Shown here: piece after piece, positions 37,749-47,154 of the stretch | Numbering within the stretch: the stretch's first letter is position 1 | Layout of the letters: the number at the start of each line of letters is the position of its first letter | Assembly: GCF_030270605.1 (NCBI RefSeq) | Contig: NZ_BSYJ01000005.1 | Location: 186,001-250,000, forward strand | From: Biformimicrobium ophioploci | Lineage (GTDB): Bacteria; Pseudomonadota; Gammaproteobacteria; Pseudomonadales; Cellvibrionaceae | Direction of reading: 5' to 3' | DNA: 64,000 nucleotides | Program-made: the position numbers and the translations under genes | The notes under the pieces: generated by a model | What the model was told of the DNA's origin: nothing | What the model saw: the letters and a program-made list of their open reading frames with translations, nothing else | Databases searched by the model: none

Positions 37749-39602
37749 TTACTGATTGTGCAGCGCGCTGTAAATATCTTCTGCCAATTTCCTGCTAATC
37801 CCGGGCACCTGGGCCAACTCGCTGACGGTGGCACGCTGCAATTCCTGGAGCCCGCCAAATTGACGCAGCAATTCCTTCCGTCGTTTGGGTCCGACGCCCG
37901 GAATATCCTCCAGTGTTGAGCGTTTTCGCTTTTTGTCCCGGCGCTGTTTGTGGCCTGTTATTGCAAATCGGTGCGCCTCATCCCTAACCTGTTGAATCAG
38001 GTGGAGTGCGGGCGAATCGGCAGAGAGCACGGTCTCGCGCCCTTCGTCGACAATATGCAGTGTTTCGAATCCGGCTTTGCGGGTGGTCCCTTTCGCCACA
38101 CCCACAATCTGCACCCCGACAACACCCAGCTCACCCAGCACCGAGACCGCCTGGGAAACCTGGCCCTTGCCGCCGTCAATCAACAGTACACCGGGAAACT
38201 TGCCCTCGCCTTTCTGCAGGCGCGTATAGCGCCGTTTCAGTGCCTGCGCCATGGCCGCGAAATCATCGCCCGGAGTAATGTCCTTGATATTGAAGCGCCG
38301 GTAATCTGATTTCACCGCACCGCCAGTATCGAACACTACGCAGGAGGCCACTGTCTCCTCACCGGCGCTGTGGCTGATATCAAAACATTCGAGTCTGTCC
38401 GGCAGCTCTTCAAGGTTGAGGACCTTCTGCAGATCCAGGAAACGGTCCAGCAACTTCTTGCGAGTGGCAACGCGGCTCTGCAGGTTCTGGTCCGCAGCCT
38501 GGCTGGCCATCTCCACCCAGGTGGATCGATGACCGCGCAGGTTGTGACGCAGGCGTACCTCGTGACCTGACTTTTCCGCCAGCGCGCCTTCAAGTAGCTC
38601 GGTATCTTCAACCGGCGCAGCACAGAGCACCTCGCGCGGTATTTCCCTGTCACCGGCGAGATAAAACTGCGGCACGAATGCGGACAGCAGCTGCACTTCG
38701 TCGATGCCCAGTTTTTCAGTTGGGTAATAGCTGCGACTACCCAGGATTCGTCCCTGCCGGATAAACAGTACGTGCACGCAGGTAATGCCCGCACTCGTGG
38801 AAATACCCAGCACGTCCACATTACCGCTGGTACCCTCAGCTACCTGATCAGCCTGCAGCCGGCGCAACGCCGCAATCTGGTCCCGCAAAATGGCCGCACG
38901 CTCAAAATCGAGGGCGGCGGAAGCGGCTTCCATCTCATCGGCCAGTTCCGTGATCACCGCATTGCCTTTGCCCTTCAGGAACATCTCGGTGTGGCGCACG
39001 TCTTCCGCGTACTCCTCCGGAGATATCAGGTTGACACAGGGGCCGCTACAACGCTGGATCTGATATTGCAGGCAGGGCCGTGACCGATTCTGGAAGACAC
39101 TGTCTTCACACTGTCGGATACGGAAAGTCTTCTGGAGGAAGTTCAGGCTGTCACGCACCGAGGAGGCGTTCGGGTATGGCCCGAAATACATACCCTTGAG
39201 TTTCTTGGCGCCGCGATGGAACGCGATTCTGGGGTACGCATCCGCGGTGGAGACAAATATGTAGGGGTAGCCTTTGTCATCTTTCAGCAGCACGTTATAG
39301 GGTGGCCGCTGGGACTTGATCAGACTTTGCTCGAGAATCAGCGCTTCCGTCTCGCTGCGCGTGACAGTGACTTCGATATTGACGATGCGCTGGACCAGCG
39401 CCATGGTCTTTGTGGTGAGACCACTGGCCCGGAAGTAACTGGAGAGGCGCGCCCTCAGGTTCTTGGCCTTACCGACGTAAAGGATCCGCCCTTCAGCGTC
39501 GAACATCTGGTAGACACCGGGCTTGCGCGTAACCGTCTGCAGGAATCGCTTGTAGTTGAACGCACCGGATTCGGCATCAGGCGCGGCTTCCGGTTTGCTC
39601 AA
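37749..39602 (-). CDS. uvrC: Excinuclease ABC subunit C
   Basis: 617 residues from a TTG at 39602, chosen because GAGG lies five bases before it and because it starts after the uvrY stop. The frame is open further upstream, but that part overlaps uvrY. Domains: GIY-YIG nuclease (KPGVYQMFDAEGRILYVGKAKNL, near residue 27), a Cys-rich region and UVR motif (~200-235), the RNase H-like 5' nuclease, and C-terminal helix-hairpin-helix motifs (DIPGVGPKRRKELLRQFGG). It makes both incisions in nucleotide excision repair. It follows uvrY by 25 bases. Confidence 0.95.
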   Translation of the reverse strand: MSKPEAAPDAESGAFNYKRFLQTVTRKPGVYQMFDAEGRILYVGKAKNLRARLSSYFRASGLTTKTMALVQRIVNIEVTVTRSETEALILEQSLIKSQRPPYNVLLKDDKGYPYIFVSTADAYPRIAFHRGAKKLKGMYFGPYPNASSVRDSLNFLQKTFRIRQCEDSVFQNRSRPCLQYQIQRCSGPCVNLISPEEYAEDVRHTEMFLKGKGNAVITELADEMEAASAALDFERAAILRDQIAALRRLQADQVAEGTSGNVDVLGISTSAGITCVHVLFIRQGRILGSRSYYPTEKLGIDEVQLLSAFVPQFYLAGDREIPREVLCAAPVEDTELLEGALAEKSGHEVRLRHNLRGHRSTWVEMASQAADQNLQSRVATRKKLLDRFLDLQKVLNLEELPDRLECFDISHSAGEETVASCVVFDTGGAVKSDYRRFNIKDITPGDDFAAMAQALKRRYTRLQKGEGKFPGVLLIDGGKGQVSQAVSVLGELGVVGVQIVGVAKGTTRKAGFETLHIVDEGRETVLSADSPALHLIQQVRDEAHRFAITGHKQRRDKKRKRSTLEDIPGVGPKRRKELLRQFGGLQELQRATVSELAQVPGISRKLAEDIYSALHNQ

Positions 39603-39627
39603 CAGAACCTCGGCATACCTACAGCAC

Positions 39628-40281
39628 CTAGACGACGGATTCCGGATCCAGTAGCTGGTGCTTGATGGCCAGTAGCGTGAGTTCGACATCACTGCTGATG
39701 TCGAGCTTTTCAAAAATGCGGTAGCGATAACTATTGACGGTTTTGGGGCTCACCGAAAGCGTATCGGCAATCTCGGCCACCTTGTGGCTGTTCACGATCA
39801 TCATGGCCGTCTGCAGCTCACGCTCCGACAAACTGTCGAATGGTGAGGATTTTGGCGCATGGCCCGGTATGACCCGCAAGGCGATACGTTTGGCGATCTG
39901 TGCGCTCAGGTAGATTTCGCCCTTGAATACAGTGCGAATTGCCGTGGCAATTTCATCGATATCTGCGCCCTTGGTGACGTACCCCTTGGCGCCGGCGCCC
40001 ATCAGGCGGCCAGGGTAAAGGTCGTCTTCAAGCGCGCTGACCGCGACAACGCGGCATTCAGGGTTGCGCAACAGGAGCTTACGGGTAGCCTCAAGGCCGC
40101 CCATGCCCGGCATCTTCACATCCATAAGGATGACGTGCGGCTCGTGGTCCCTCGCTCTATCGAGCGCTTCTTCGCCGCTTTTTGCCTCGGCCACGACATC
40201 GATATCCGGGATATCCGCAAGCATGCGCACGATACCGGTTCTTACCAAGTCGTGATCGTCGACTACCAGTACATTAATCAC
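39628..40281 (-). CDS. uvrY: Response regulator UvrY/GacA
   Basis: 217 residues. Receiver domain with the acidic pair at Asp8-Asp9, phosphorylation site Asp54 (ILMDVKMPGMGG) and Lys near 105; C-terminal LuxR helix-turn-helix (LSERELQTAMMIVNSHKVAEIA, SPKTVNSYRYRIFEKL). It is the partner of the sensor BarA/GacS and activates small RNAs that titrate CsrA/RsmA. The sensor is not in the window. The linked uvrC is a conserved arrangement. Confidence 0.95.
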   Translation of the reverse strand: MINVLVVDDHDLVRTGIVRMLADIPDIDVVAEAKSGEEALDRARDHEPHVILMDVKMPGMGGLEATRKLLLRNPECRVVAVSALEDDLYPGRLMGAGAKGYVTKGADIDEIATAIRTVFKGEIYLSAQIAKRIALRVIPGHAPKSSPFDSLSERELQTAMMIVNSHKVAEIADTLSVSPKTVNSYRYRIFEKLDISSDVELTLLAIKHQLLDPESVV

Positions 40282-40470
40282 AATTCACCCGACCCGTTCA
40301 ATGGAATGCTTTTCTGATTTTTCTTACTACAGCCCAAACCCGCCGGCGTAAGCAGCCAGCGGAGATCCATTTCAGAGCCCTCTCAGAAACATACCAAACA
40401 ATAGGTACTCTGCCTAGTCACAGAAATACGCGAGGTTTATGCCAAATATGTGACATTGGGTCGGATTAGT
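40282..40470. other. Region upstream of uvrY
   Basis: 189 bp with no gene, presumably the uvrY promoter. I see no convincing element. The adjacent 40471-40580 is the hairpin array. Confidence 0.5.
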
Positions 40471-40580
40471 GGGGTCAGAGCCAAGGCTCTGACCCCCGGA
40501 ATCGATTTGCAAGGGTCAGAGCACTAGCTCTGACCCCCAGGGCTCGGATTAAAGGGGTCAGAGCTGGCGCTCTGACCCCT
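40471..40580. repeat. Three tandem palindromic hairpins (REP-like)
   Basis: Three perfect inverted repeats share the core GGGTCAGAGC/GCTCTGACCC: 40471-40496 (12-bp arms, 2-base loop), 40513-40536 (10-bp arms, 4-base loop) and 40553-40580 (12-bp arms, 4-base loop). Centres are 41 and 42 bp apart. A TCGGATTA box precedes the first and third. The last stem overlaps the stop codon of the alkB-like gene. This is the form of repetitive extragenic palindromes mobilised by REP-associated transposases. No transposase lies nearby. Confidence 0.85.
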
Positions 40581-41265
40581 ACTGGCAGATATATCGAAAA
40601 GTCAGGCTTATCCGCGGATCCCCCACCCTCTTGCGCCGTGGCAACTCATGCTTCCAGGCCTGCTGCACCAGCCCGGAGGTGAGCAGCAGTGACCCATGAT
40701 CCAGATCCAGGTCGAGATAACGGCTACCGTCGGCCGTTCGCCCGGCGCCTGAAGCTGAGGGGTTTGGCCGGAAACGCAGTGGCCTGGCCGCACCAAGGCT
40801 GACGGTGGCCACAACCGGAGATGCGCCCAGCTCCGGCTCGTTATCCGCATGCAGCCCCATGCTATCTACACCGTCCCGGTAGAGGTTCAGGAGCACAGCA
40901 TTGAACTGGAATCCGGCTGCCTGAAGCCTGCTACGAAGCGGAACCAGCGCTGCCGGCCAGGGCTGTGCGCGCTGGACCAACCCGGACCATCGGTAACTGA
41001 CGCCCTGATCGCCCACAAACGCATGCAGCCTGGGGATTGGGTGGGACTTGCCAAACAGGCGGAGCTCGGGCTGACTCCACTCAGGACCAGATGCACCGGG
41101 CTGCAGATGGGATTGCAACAGGGCATGGAGCAGCACCCCGGCTTCATGGGGCGAAACCCAGTGCGGGATATAGAGGGCCTTACCGGGGCTCAGGCCCGGC
41201 GTGGTCGCCCCCTCATGACATGCCGCCAGACCACTGATGGCATCGCCAAAAGCTACTTCATCCAC
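40579..41265 (-). CDS. alkB: AlkB-like 2-oxoglutarate/Fe(II) dioxygenase
   Basis: 228 residues. The iron ligands are visible as HAD in MGLHADNEPELG and His in WKHELPRR, followed by RISLTFR, which binds 2-oxoglutarate. This is the AlkB/ALKBH2-3-like group that removes alkyl groups from DNA or RNA bases. The start overlaps the 3' end of murB by 13 bp, so it is the last gene of the lipid A/peptidoglycan operon, an unusual place. Its stop lies inside the third REP-like hairpin. The N-terminal ~20 residues may be extra; a later start is possible. Confidence 0.9.
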   Translation of the reverse strand: MDEVAFGDAISGLAACHEGATTPGLSPGKALYIPHWVSPHEAGVLLHALLQSHLQPGASGPEWSQPELRLFGKSHPIPRLHAFVGDQGVSYRWSGLVQRAQPWPAALVPLRSRLQAAGFQFNAVLLNLYRDGVDSMGLHADNEPELGASPVVATVSLGAARPLRFRPNPSASGAGRTADGSRYLDLDLDHGSLLLTSGLVQQAWKHELPRRKRVGDPRISLTFRYICQ

Positions 41266-42287
41266 GGCTGTTCGGGATAAAACCGCGGTTCCGGCTCCAG
41301 CCTCACGCCAAAGCGCGCATCGATATCTGCGGCCACTTCTGCAGCAAGCGCCGCAACTTCTGCCCCGGGAGCATGCCCCGGGTTAACCAGCACCAGCGCC
41401 TGCGCCTCGTGCACACCTACCCCGTCGCGCCGGCGACCACGCCATCCGGCCCGGTCGATCAGCCAGCCCGCGGCAAGCTTCCAGCCGTTTTCCTGCTGGT
41501 AGGCGACAAGATCCGGCCAGGATTCTTTCAGGGCCCTGTACTTAGTGTCCGACACCACCGGGTTTTTGAAGAAACTGCCGCTATTTGGCAAGGTGGCAGG
41601 GTCCGGCAGCTTGCTCTGGCGGACCTTGATAACCGCCTGCGCCACGGCTGCAGGGGAAATATCCTCTGCAACACCGCTAACGGCTTCCTGCAGTGCGGGG
41701 TAACCGAGCCGCGGCACCCACTGATCCGGCAAATGCATTTCGACTTCAGTGATGATATAGCGATCACGCGCAGCGTTTTTGAAGACGCTATCGCGATAAC
41801 CAAAGTCGCAATCATTGCGCGAGAAGGTCACCATTTCACCGGTCCTTACTTCCATCGCGCGCAGGGAGCTGAAAACCGACTCCAGCTCAACGCCGTAGGC
41901 GCCTATGTTCTGGATGGGGGCCGCGCCGATATTACCGGGAATCAACGCCAGATTTTCCAGGCCACCGATACCAGCCTCGACAGTCTCCATCACCAGGCTG
42001 TGCCAGTTTTCACCGGCGGATGCGGTTACCCGCCAGCCGGAGGCATCCCGCACCTGCTTCACGCCTGCGTTGGCAACCTGTACGACCAGCCCGGGGAAAT
42101 CCTCGCATAGCAGCATATTACTGCCGCCACCCAGGACAAGCAGCGGCAAATCGCGCTGGTGTGCAAAGGCCAGTGCCTCGGACAGGGACTCCAGGTCTGT
42201 CGCCCGGACGAACCAGCGCGCCCTCGCGGGCACCGCCATGGTGTTCAGCGGCGCGAGGTTCACATTTTCCTGGACCAAAAATGGCAT
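41253..42287 (-). CDS. murB: UDP-N-acetylenolpyruvoylglucosamine reductase
   Basis: 344 residues, type I MurB. FAD-binding segments LNTMAVPARARWFVRA, VLGGGSNMLL and GAAPIQNIGAYGVE; the YRDSVFK loop and the catalytic Ser in SGSFFKNPV. It reduces UDP-GlcNAc-enolpyruvate to UDP-MurNAc in peptidoglycan synthesis. It lies three bases after kdsB. Confidence 0.97.
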   Translation of the reverse strand: MPFLVQENVNLAPLNTMAVPARARWFVRATDLESLSEALAFAHQRDLPLLVLGGGSNMLLCEDFPGLVVQVANAGVKQVRDASGWRVTASAGENWHSLVMETVEAGIGGLENLALIPGNIGAAPIQNIGAYGVELESVFSSLRAMEVRTGEMVTFSRNDCDFGYRDSVFKNAARDRYIITEVEMHLPDQWVPRLGYPALQEAVSGVAEDISPAAVAQAVIKVRQSKLPDPATLPNSGSFFKNPVVSDTKYRALKESWPDLVAYQQENGWKLAAGWLIDRAGWRGRRRDGVGVHEAQALVLVNPGHAPGAEVAALAAEVAADIDARFGVRLEPEPRFYPEQPWMK

Positions 42288-42290
42288 GCG

Positions 42291-43070
42291 TTATGGTGCC
42301 TCGCCGGCACTGATCAGGTTGCGTGCCATCTCCAGGTCCGCCTGGGTGTCAACACCGCCGGGCACTTCCGCGCAGGCATCGTCCACATGGATCTGCTCAC
42401 CTTCATAAAGAACGCGCAGCTGCTCCAGGGCTTCCATTTTCTCGATGGGGGCCATGTCCCAGGTAACAAAGCGGTTCAGGAGTGCGACGCGGTAGGCATA
42501 GATGCCGATATGTCGCCTCGGGTGCAATCCCGCTGGCATGAGTGCATGCTCGACCGCAAATGCATCGCGCGGCCAGGGTACCGGCGCCCGTGAGAAATAC
42601 CTGGCCATGCCATGCCGATCACAGACCACCTTCACCACATTCGGGTTGATGAAGTCCTCTGTATGCAGTATTTCCTCAGCCAGTGTTGCCACACTCGCAG
42701 TGGGGTTGGCGGCAAGGTTGGCAGCCACCTGGTTGATTACCTGTGGCGGGATGAAGGGTTCATCACCTTGCACATTTACGACGATTGCCTCGGGTGCCAG
42801 GCCCAGCTGTTGTACAACCTCCTGCAGCCGGTCCGTGCCGGATGCGTGATCCGGCGATGTCAGGCAGACCTCACCACCAAATGCTTTTACAGCTTCTTCC
42901 ACACGCGCGTCATCGGTTGCAACGATGACAGAGCGCGCCGCGCTCTTGCCGGCCTGTTCGTACACACGCTGGATCATCGGCTTGCCGGCTATATCCGCAA
43001 GCGGTTTGCCCGGCAGACGCGTGGAGCTGAAACGCGCCGGGATAATTACATCAAACTGGTTATTGCTCAT
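42291..43070 (-). CDS. kdsB: 3-deoxy-manno-octulosonate cytidylyltransferase
   Basis: 259 residues from the ATG at 43070, giving [31 protein letters not shown] (an ATG at 43091 would add seven residues). Nucleotidyltransferase fold with [24 protein letters not shown] and HIGIYAYR motifs. It activates KDO with CTP for lipopolysaccharide core assembly. It overlaps lpxK by 11 bp. Confidence 0.96.
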   Translation of the reverse strand: MSNNQFDVIIPARFSSTRLPGKPLADIAGKPMIQRVYEQAGKSAARSVIVATDDARVEEAVKAFGGEVCLTSPDHASGTDRLQEVVQQLGLAPEAIVVNVQGDEPFIPPQVINQVAANLAANPTASVATLAEEILHTEDFINPNVVKVVCDRHGMARYFSRAPVPWPRDAFAVEHALMPAGLHPRRHIGIYAYRVALLNRFVTWDMAPIEKMEALEQLRVLYEGEQIHVDDACAEVPGGVDTQADLEMARNLISAGEAP

Positions 43071-44088
43071 CGCTTTCTTTCGTAATCCCAATGGCGGCCA
43101 TCAATTCCTCCAGCAGGGCATCCGGCAATTCCGCCTTGATCTCCAGCGCCCACCAGTGCGGCTGCCAGAAAGCACGGCACTTCACCGCATCTTTCATTGT
43201 CATAATTACAGGGTAGTCGTCGCCGAACTTCAGGTCGTTGGCGGTGAATTCATGGTGATCGTCAAACGGATGGGGTATTACCTCGAAGCCCATCTGCTCT
43301 ACCGTACGGAAAACCCGCCCGGGGTTCGCGATGCCCGCAACCACATGACAGCGCCCGGGGCGTGGGCCCTCTTCAATCTCGATGTCACTTTCCCGGTCGA
43401 GCCTGAACTGATGCCAGCGCGCCGGCGCGACATGCATTTCGTGGGTTTCCCTGCCACTGAGCTGCGCAGCGACTGAGGCTTCCGGGGCACCATTGACCAC
43501 AATGAAGTCGACGCTGTCCAGGCGCTCCAGTGGTTCCCGCAACGGTCCCTGGGGAATCAGCTTGCCATTCCCGAAACCGCGACTGCCATCGACAACACAA
43601 ACCTCAACCGAACGCCACAGGCCGTAATGTTGCAGGCCGTCATCGGCGACCAGAACATCGCACTGACTGTGCGCGATGGCCGCTTCCGCCGCGCGAGCCC
43701 GCTCGGGGTCCACGTACACCGGCGCACTGGTAACGACCCGGAGGAGTAGCGGTTCATCACCGGATTCCAGCGGGTGGGATTGCTCTGTAACGGCATAAGG
43801 GTAACTCGGCGCCTTGCCGCCGTAGCCCCTGCTGATGATTGCCGGGCGGTGTCCACGGGCCTGCAACTGTCGGGTAATTTCCGCCACCAGCGGTGTCTTG
43901 CCTGCGCCCCCGGCAGTGAGGTTCCCAACCACAACCACCGGCACCCGCAATGGCAGGGGCGGGTTCTCCAGATACTGTGCGCGCTTCTTGTTCACTACCT
44001 TGCGATATAGCGCGGCGAGCGGCGTCATCCAGCGAACGCCACTTTTGCTCTCATACCACTGCCTGTTGATCCAGCTCTCTAGTGACAC
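43060..44088 (-). CDS. lpxK: Tetraacyldisaccharide 4'-kinase
   Basis: 342 residues from a GTG at 44088, with a later ATG at 44028 as alternative. Walker A-like [16 protein letters not shown] (about residue 50) and [18 protein letters not shown] further on, all typical of LpxK, the inner-membrane lipid A kinase. The frame is open further upstream into msbA, but the extra residues do not look like LpxK. A Trm112/YcaR-type gene, which often stands between lpxK and kdsB, is absent. Confidence 0.93.
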   Translation of the reverse strand: MSLESWINRQWYESKSGVRWMTPLAALYRKVVNKKRAQYLENPPLPLRVPVVVVGNLTAGGAGKTPLVAEITRQLQARGHRPAIISRGYGGKAPSYPYAVTEQSHPLESGDEPLLLRVVTSAPVYVDPERARAAEAAIAHSQCDVLVADDGLQHYGLWRSVEVCVVDGSRGFGNGKLIPQGPLREPLERLDSVDFIVVNGAPEASVAAQLSGRETHEMHVAPARWHQFRLDRESDIEIEEGPRPGRCHVVAGIANPGRVFRTVEQMGFEVIPHPFDDHHEFTANDLKFGDDYPVIMTMKDAVKCRAFWQPHWWALEIKAELPDALLEELMAAIGITKESDEQ

Positions 44089-44104
44089 CGTGGCATGCTT
44101 CCGT

Positions 44105-45925
44105 TCAATGGCTCTGCTGCTGGTGCAAGGCAGCATAGCGCCCGCCCTTTTCCAGCAGCTCTGTATGGGTACCGGATTCGACAATGGCGCCCTGCTCCAT
44201 GACCAGGATGCGATCCGCTTTTTCGATGGTGCTGAGGCGATGGGCAATCACAAAGGTTGTGCGCCCTTTCATCACCTCATCCAGCGCCGCCTGTATGTGG
44301 CGCTCTGATTCATTATCCAGAGCGGAAGTCGCTTCATCCAGAATCAGGATTGGCGAATCCTTGAGGAGCGCCCGCGCAATGGCAAGGCGCTGACGCTGGC
44401 CGCCAGACAGCAACTGTCCGTTATCGCCCAGCTCAGTCCGGTAACCGTCCGGCAATGCCTCAATAAACCGGTCCGCATGCGCGAGGCGCGCTGCATTCTC
44501 TACCGCCTCATCACTGGCATCACACAATTCGCCGTAGGCAATGTTCCTGCGTACTGTGTCGTTAAACAGGATCACATTCTGCGAGACCAGGCTGATATTG
44601 CGGCGATAATCCTTCACCGGCATACGACTGATGTCCTTGCCGTCCACCAGGATACGACCAGCATCGGGCTCATAGAAACGCGCGAGTAAACCCGCCAGAG
44701 TCGATTTCCCGGAACCTGAGGCGCCGACCAGTGCAATCGTTTCACCGGCGTTCACCTTCAGGTCGACATCCCTCAATACCGGCTCGCCCTCTGACTCATA
44801 TCTGAATGTGAGCGATTGTATTTCCACCTTGCCGGTGAGGCGCCCCGCTTCAATGTCACCGCCGGCCTTTTCCATGGGTTCATCAAAGATATCGAAAACA
44901 CTTTCCGCAGCAGCGATGCCCTTCTGGATCTCCGCGTAGACCTCGGAAAGGCTGCGAATCGGCTTTGCCAGCGAAGCTGCGGCGCCAATAAACGAGGCAA
45001 ACAGGCCGGGGGTCATGGCCTCAACAATACCCGGCGCCAGCGCGAGCCAAACGATAATGGCAATGGCGAGGCTCACCAGAATCTGGATAACAGATACGCT
45101 GGCGTTATCGGCAACGACCAGCTTCATAAATTGTCTGCGATTGTTGTTGCTGGCCTGCTCGAAGCGCTTGTTTTCGTATGCCTGGCCGCCGTACATCCGC
45201 ACAACCTGGTAACCGTTGATCGCTTCCTGGGTTACGTGCGTCACATCTCCCATGCTGTTCTGGATACGATGGCTCAATTTCCGGAAGCGCTTGCCAACCA
45301 CGTTAACAATCAGCGCGATAATCGGTGCAAAAAGGAAGAACGTCAGCGTAAGCTTCCAGTTCACCATCAGCAGGTAAGCCAGCAATCCGATGGTAAAGAA
45401 AGATTCCCGGATCAGTACTTTTACCGCCTTGGTAATGGCACTGGTAATCTGTTCGACGTTATAGGAAATCTTTGAAATCAGGTGTGCGCCGGTATAACGG
45501 TCGTAAAAGCTGCTGGGGAGTCTCCCGATGTAGGTAAACAACTCTGTGCGCAGGTCGTGAATGACCGAACGTGAAACATAGGCGAGGCCGTAGCTGCCGG
45601 CGAAGTTACCGATGCCCCGGAATACAGCAATCATCACCATGATCGAGGGGATCAGCCACCGCGCGGTATCCCGGGGAATAACCCCCCCCTCAAAGAAGAC
45701 GGCGATGTACCTGGAGAGAAACCCTTCCTCGCTGCTGATGCCGGCGGCGCCAACAGTATCGAGAAGCAGCTCCGTGACCGCGATCAGGCTGACCTGCATT
45801 GTGGAGAACAGCAGGAAACCGAGAATGGCAACGAGAAAGATTGCCCAGTAGGGCCGCGCGTAGCCCAGCAGACGCCGATAAGTACTGGCACCGCTTGGGC
45901 TTGAGCTGACTGGAGATTTATCCAT
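44105..45925 (-). CDS. msbA: Lipid A export ABC transporter MsbA
   Basis: 606 residues from the ATG at 45925 (an in-frame ATG at 46000 would add 25 residues unlike MsbA). Six membrane helices in the first ~330 residues, then the ABC domain: Walker A GASGSGKST, signature LSGGQRQRLAIARA, Walker B ILILDEATSALD, and H-loop AHRLST. It flips lipid A-core across the inner membrane. The start is less certain than the product. Confidence 0.94.
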   Translation of the reverse strand: MDKSPVSSSPSGASTYRRLLGYARPYWAIFLVAILGFLLFSTMQVSLIAVTELLLDTVGAAGISSEEGFLSRYIAVFFEGGVIPRDTARWLIPSIMVMIAVFRGIGNFAGSYGLAYVSRSVIHDLRTELFTYIGRLPSSFYDRYTGAHLISKISYNVEQITSAITKAVKVLIRESFFTIGLLAYLLMVNWKLTLTFFLFAPIIALIVNVVGKRFRKLSHRIQNSMGDVTHVTQEAINGYQVVRMYGGQAYENKRFEQASNNNRRQFMKLVVADNASVSVIQILVSLAIAIIVWLALAPGIVEAMTPGLFASFIGAAASLAKPIRSLSEVYAEIQKGIAAAESVFDIFDEPMEKAGGDIEAGRLTGKVEIQSLTFRYESEGEPVLRDVDLKVNAGETIALVGASGSGKSTLAGLLARFYEPDAGRILVDGKDISRMPVKDYRRNISLVSQNVILFNDTVRRNIAYGELCDASDEAVENAARLAHADRFIEALPDGYRTELGDNGQLLSGGQRQRLAIARALLKDSPILILDEATSALDNESERHIQAALDEVMKGRTTFVIAHRLSTIEKADRILVMEQGAIVESGTHTELLEKGGRYAALHQQQSH

Positions 45926-46011
45926 AAAAATGGGGGCGCCTTCCGCTTCCCTGCCGGGGAACTGCTGAACGCCGGCAATCCTTGCCTGTATTGCCGGCAA
46001 TCAGCTGGAAC

Positions 46012-46428
46012 TCAGTTTTCTGGCTGTCTAGTCGTGATGCTCAGCTGGACAAAGCCCAGCTGACCGGCTGCATCCATCGCCCGGACCACCGACTGGTGCT
46101 CCGCCTTGGCGTCGGCCGTGATTACAAGCGGACGATTGTACTCACCTGCCGCGACTTCAGAAAGCGCCTTCTTGACGGTATCCAGCTGCTTGTTGACCAG
46201 GCTGCGACCGTCGATGGCGTAAGATCCATCTGCGGCAATCACGATTTCCAGCACCTGCGACTCGGTAGAGGCCTGCGGGCCGTCTGCTTCAGGCAGGTCG
46301 AGCTGCAGGTGTGTTTCCTTAGTAAAGGTGGTGGAAACCATAAAGAAGATCAATAGCAGGAACACCACATCAATCAGTGGCGTCAGGTTGACCCCTTCCT
46401 GGTCCCGGGACTGGCGTCGAAACTTCAC
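46012..46428 (-). CDS. exbD: ExbD/TolR family protein
   Basis: 138 residues. One N-terminal membrane helix, PLIDVVFLLLIFFMVSTTF, with the essential Asp20; the periplasmic domain follows. It uses the proton-motive force with the ExbB-like partner encoded 8 bases upstream. The block comEC-exbB-exbD-msbA-lpxK is conserved in Pseudomonas relatives. Confidence 0.93.
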   Translation of the reverse strand: MKFRRQSRDQEGVNLTPLIDVVFLLLIFFMVSTTFTKETHLQLDLPEADGPQASTESQVLEIVIAADGSYAIDGRSLVNKQLDTVKKALSEVAAGEYNRPLVITADAKAEHQSVVRAMDAAGQLGFVQLSITTRQPEN

Positions 46429-46436
46429 CGCGCCCC

Positions 46437-47066
46437 CTACTTCGCCGCAATCATGTCGATCCGGCGCTCGCTGTGCAGTACGTCCACAAGCTTGACCGCT
46501 TCCTGTTCCATGGTAACCACCAGGTCGTCGACCCGGCGCTGGAAGTAGCGGTGCGCCATCATGGCGGGAATTGCAACGGTCAGGCCTGCGGCAGTGGTCA
46601 CCAGCGCCTGGGAGATACCCCCGGCCAGTACGCCAGCATTGCCCGTGCCTTCAACCATGATCGCGGTGAACACCTGGATCATACCCAGCACCGTACCGAG
46701 CAGGCCGATCAACGGGGCTACTGCGGCGATGGTGCCCAGTGCGCCAAGGAATCGCTCCAGCTCGTGTACGACCTGGGATGCGGCTTCCTCGATGCTGTCT
46801 TTCATGACATCGCGGCCGTGTTTTGAATTGGACAGGCCAGCGGCAAAGATGCGGCCGAGATGGCTGGTGTCGCGCATACTTTTCAGTTTGCCGGCATCCA
46901 GCTGATTGTTTTTTATCCAGCCCCAGACCTCGCCGAGCAGTGGGCGTGGCGCGATCTTGGCGGGATTCAGGGTCCAGAGGCGCTCGATCGTGATTGCAAT
47001 CACCGCGACCGAGCAAAGCAGGATTGGCAGCATCAACCAGCCGCCGGATTTTATTATTTCTAGCAC
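46437..47066 (-). CDS. exbB: ExbB/TolQ family proton channel
   Basis: 209 residues, MotA/TolQ/ExbB domain with three membrane helices (residues ~10-28, ~115-140, ~150-178). The second carries GTIAAVAPLIGLLGTVLGMI, the most conserved part. Partner of the ExbD protein; together they energise either TonB-type transport or another envelope process. Confidence 0.94.
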   Translation of the reverse strand: MLEIIKSGGWLMLPILLCSVAVIAITIERLWTLNPAKIAPRPLLGEVWGWIKNNQLDAGKLKSMRDTSHLGRIFAAGLSNSKHGRDVMKDSIEEAASQVVHELERFLGALGTIAAVAPLIGLLGTVLGMIQVFTAIMVEGTGNAGVLAGGISQALVTTAAGLTVAIPAMMAHRYFQRRVDDLVVTMEQEAVKLVDVLHSERRIDMIAAK

Positions 47067-47154
47067 TTTTATAGCTCCCTACTTCGGAGACCGAACACTC
47101 TACCACAGCTTTAGGCGCCAGCTAAGAGGATTGTCATGACATCCGGGGTAGCAA

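Noticed and set aside
39603-39713. Longer uvrC start at 39713
   Set aside because: It would overlap uvrY by 86 bp and add 37 residues that do not resemble any UvrC N-terminus.
40471-40580. Short CRISPR array
   Set aside because: Only three units, each itself a perfect palindrome, no unique spacers of constant length, and no cas genes near.
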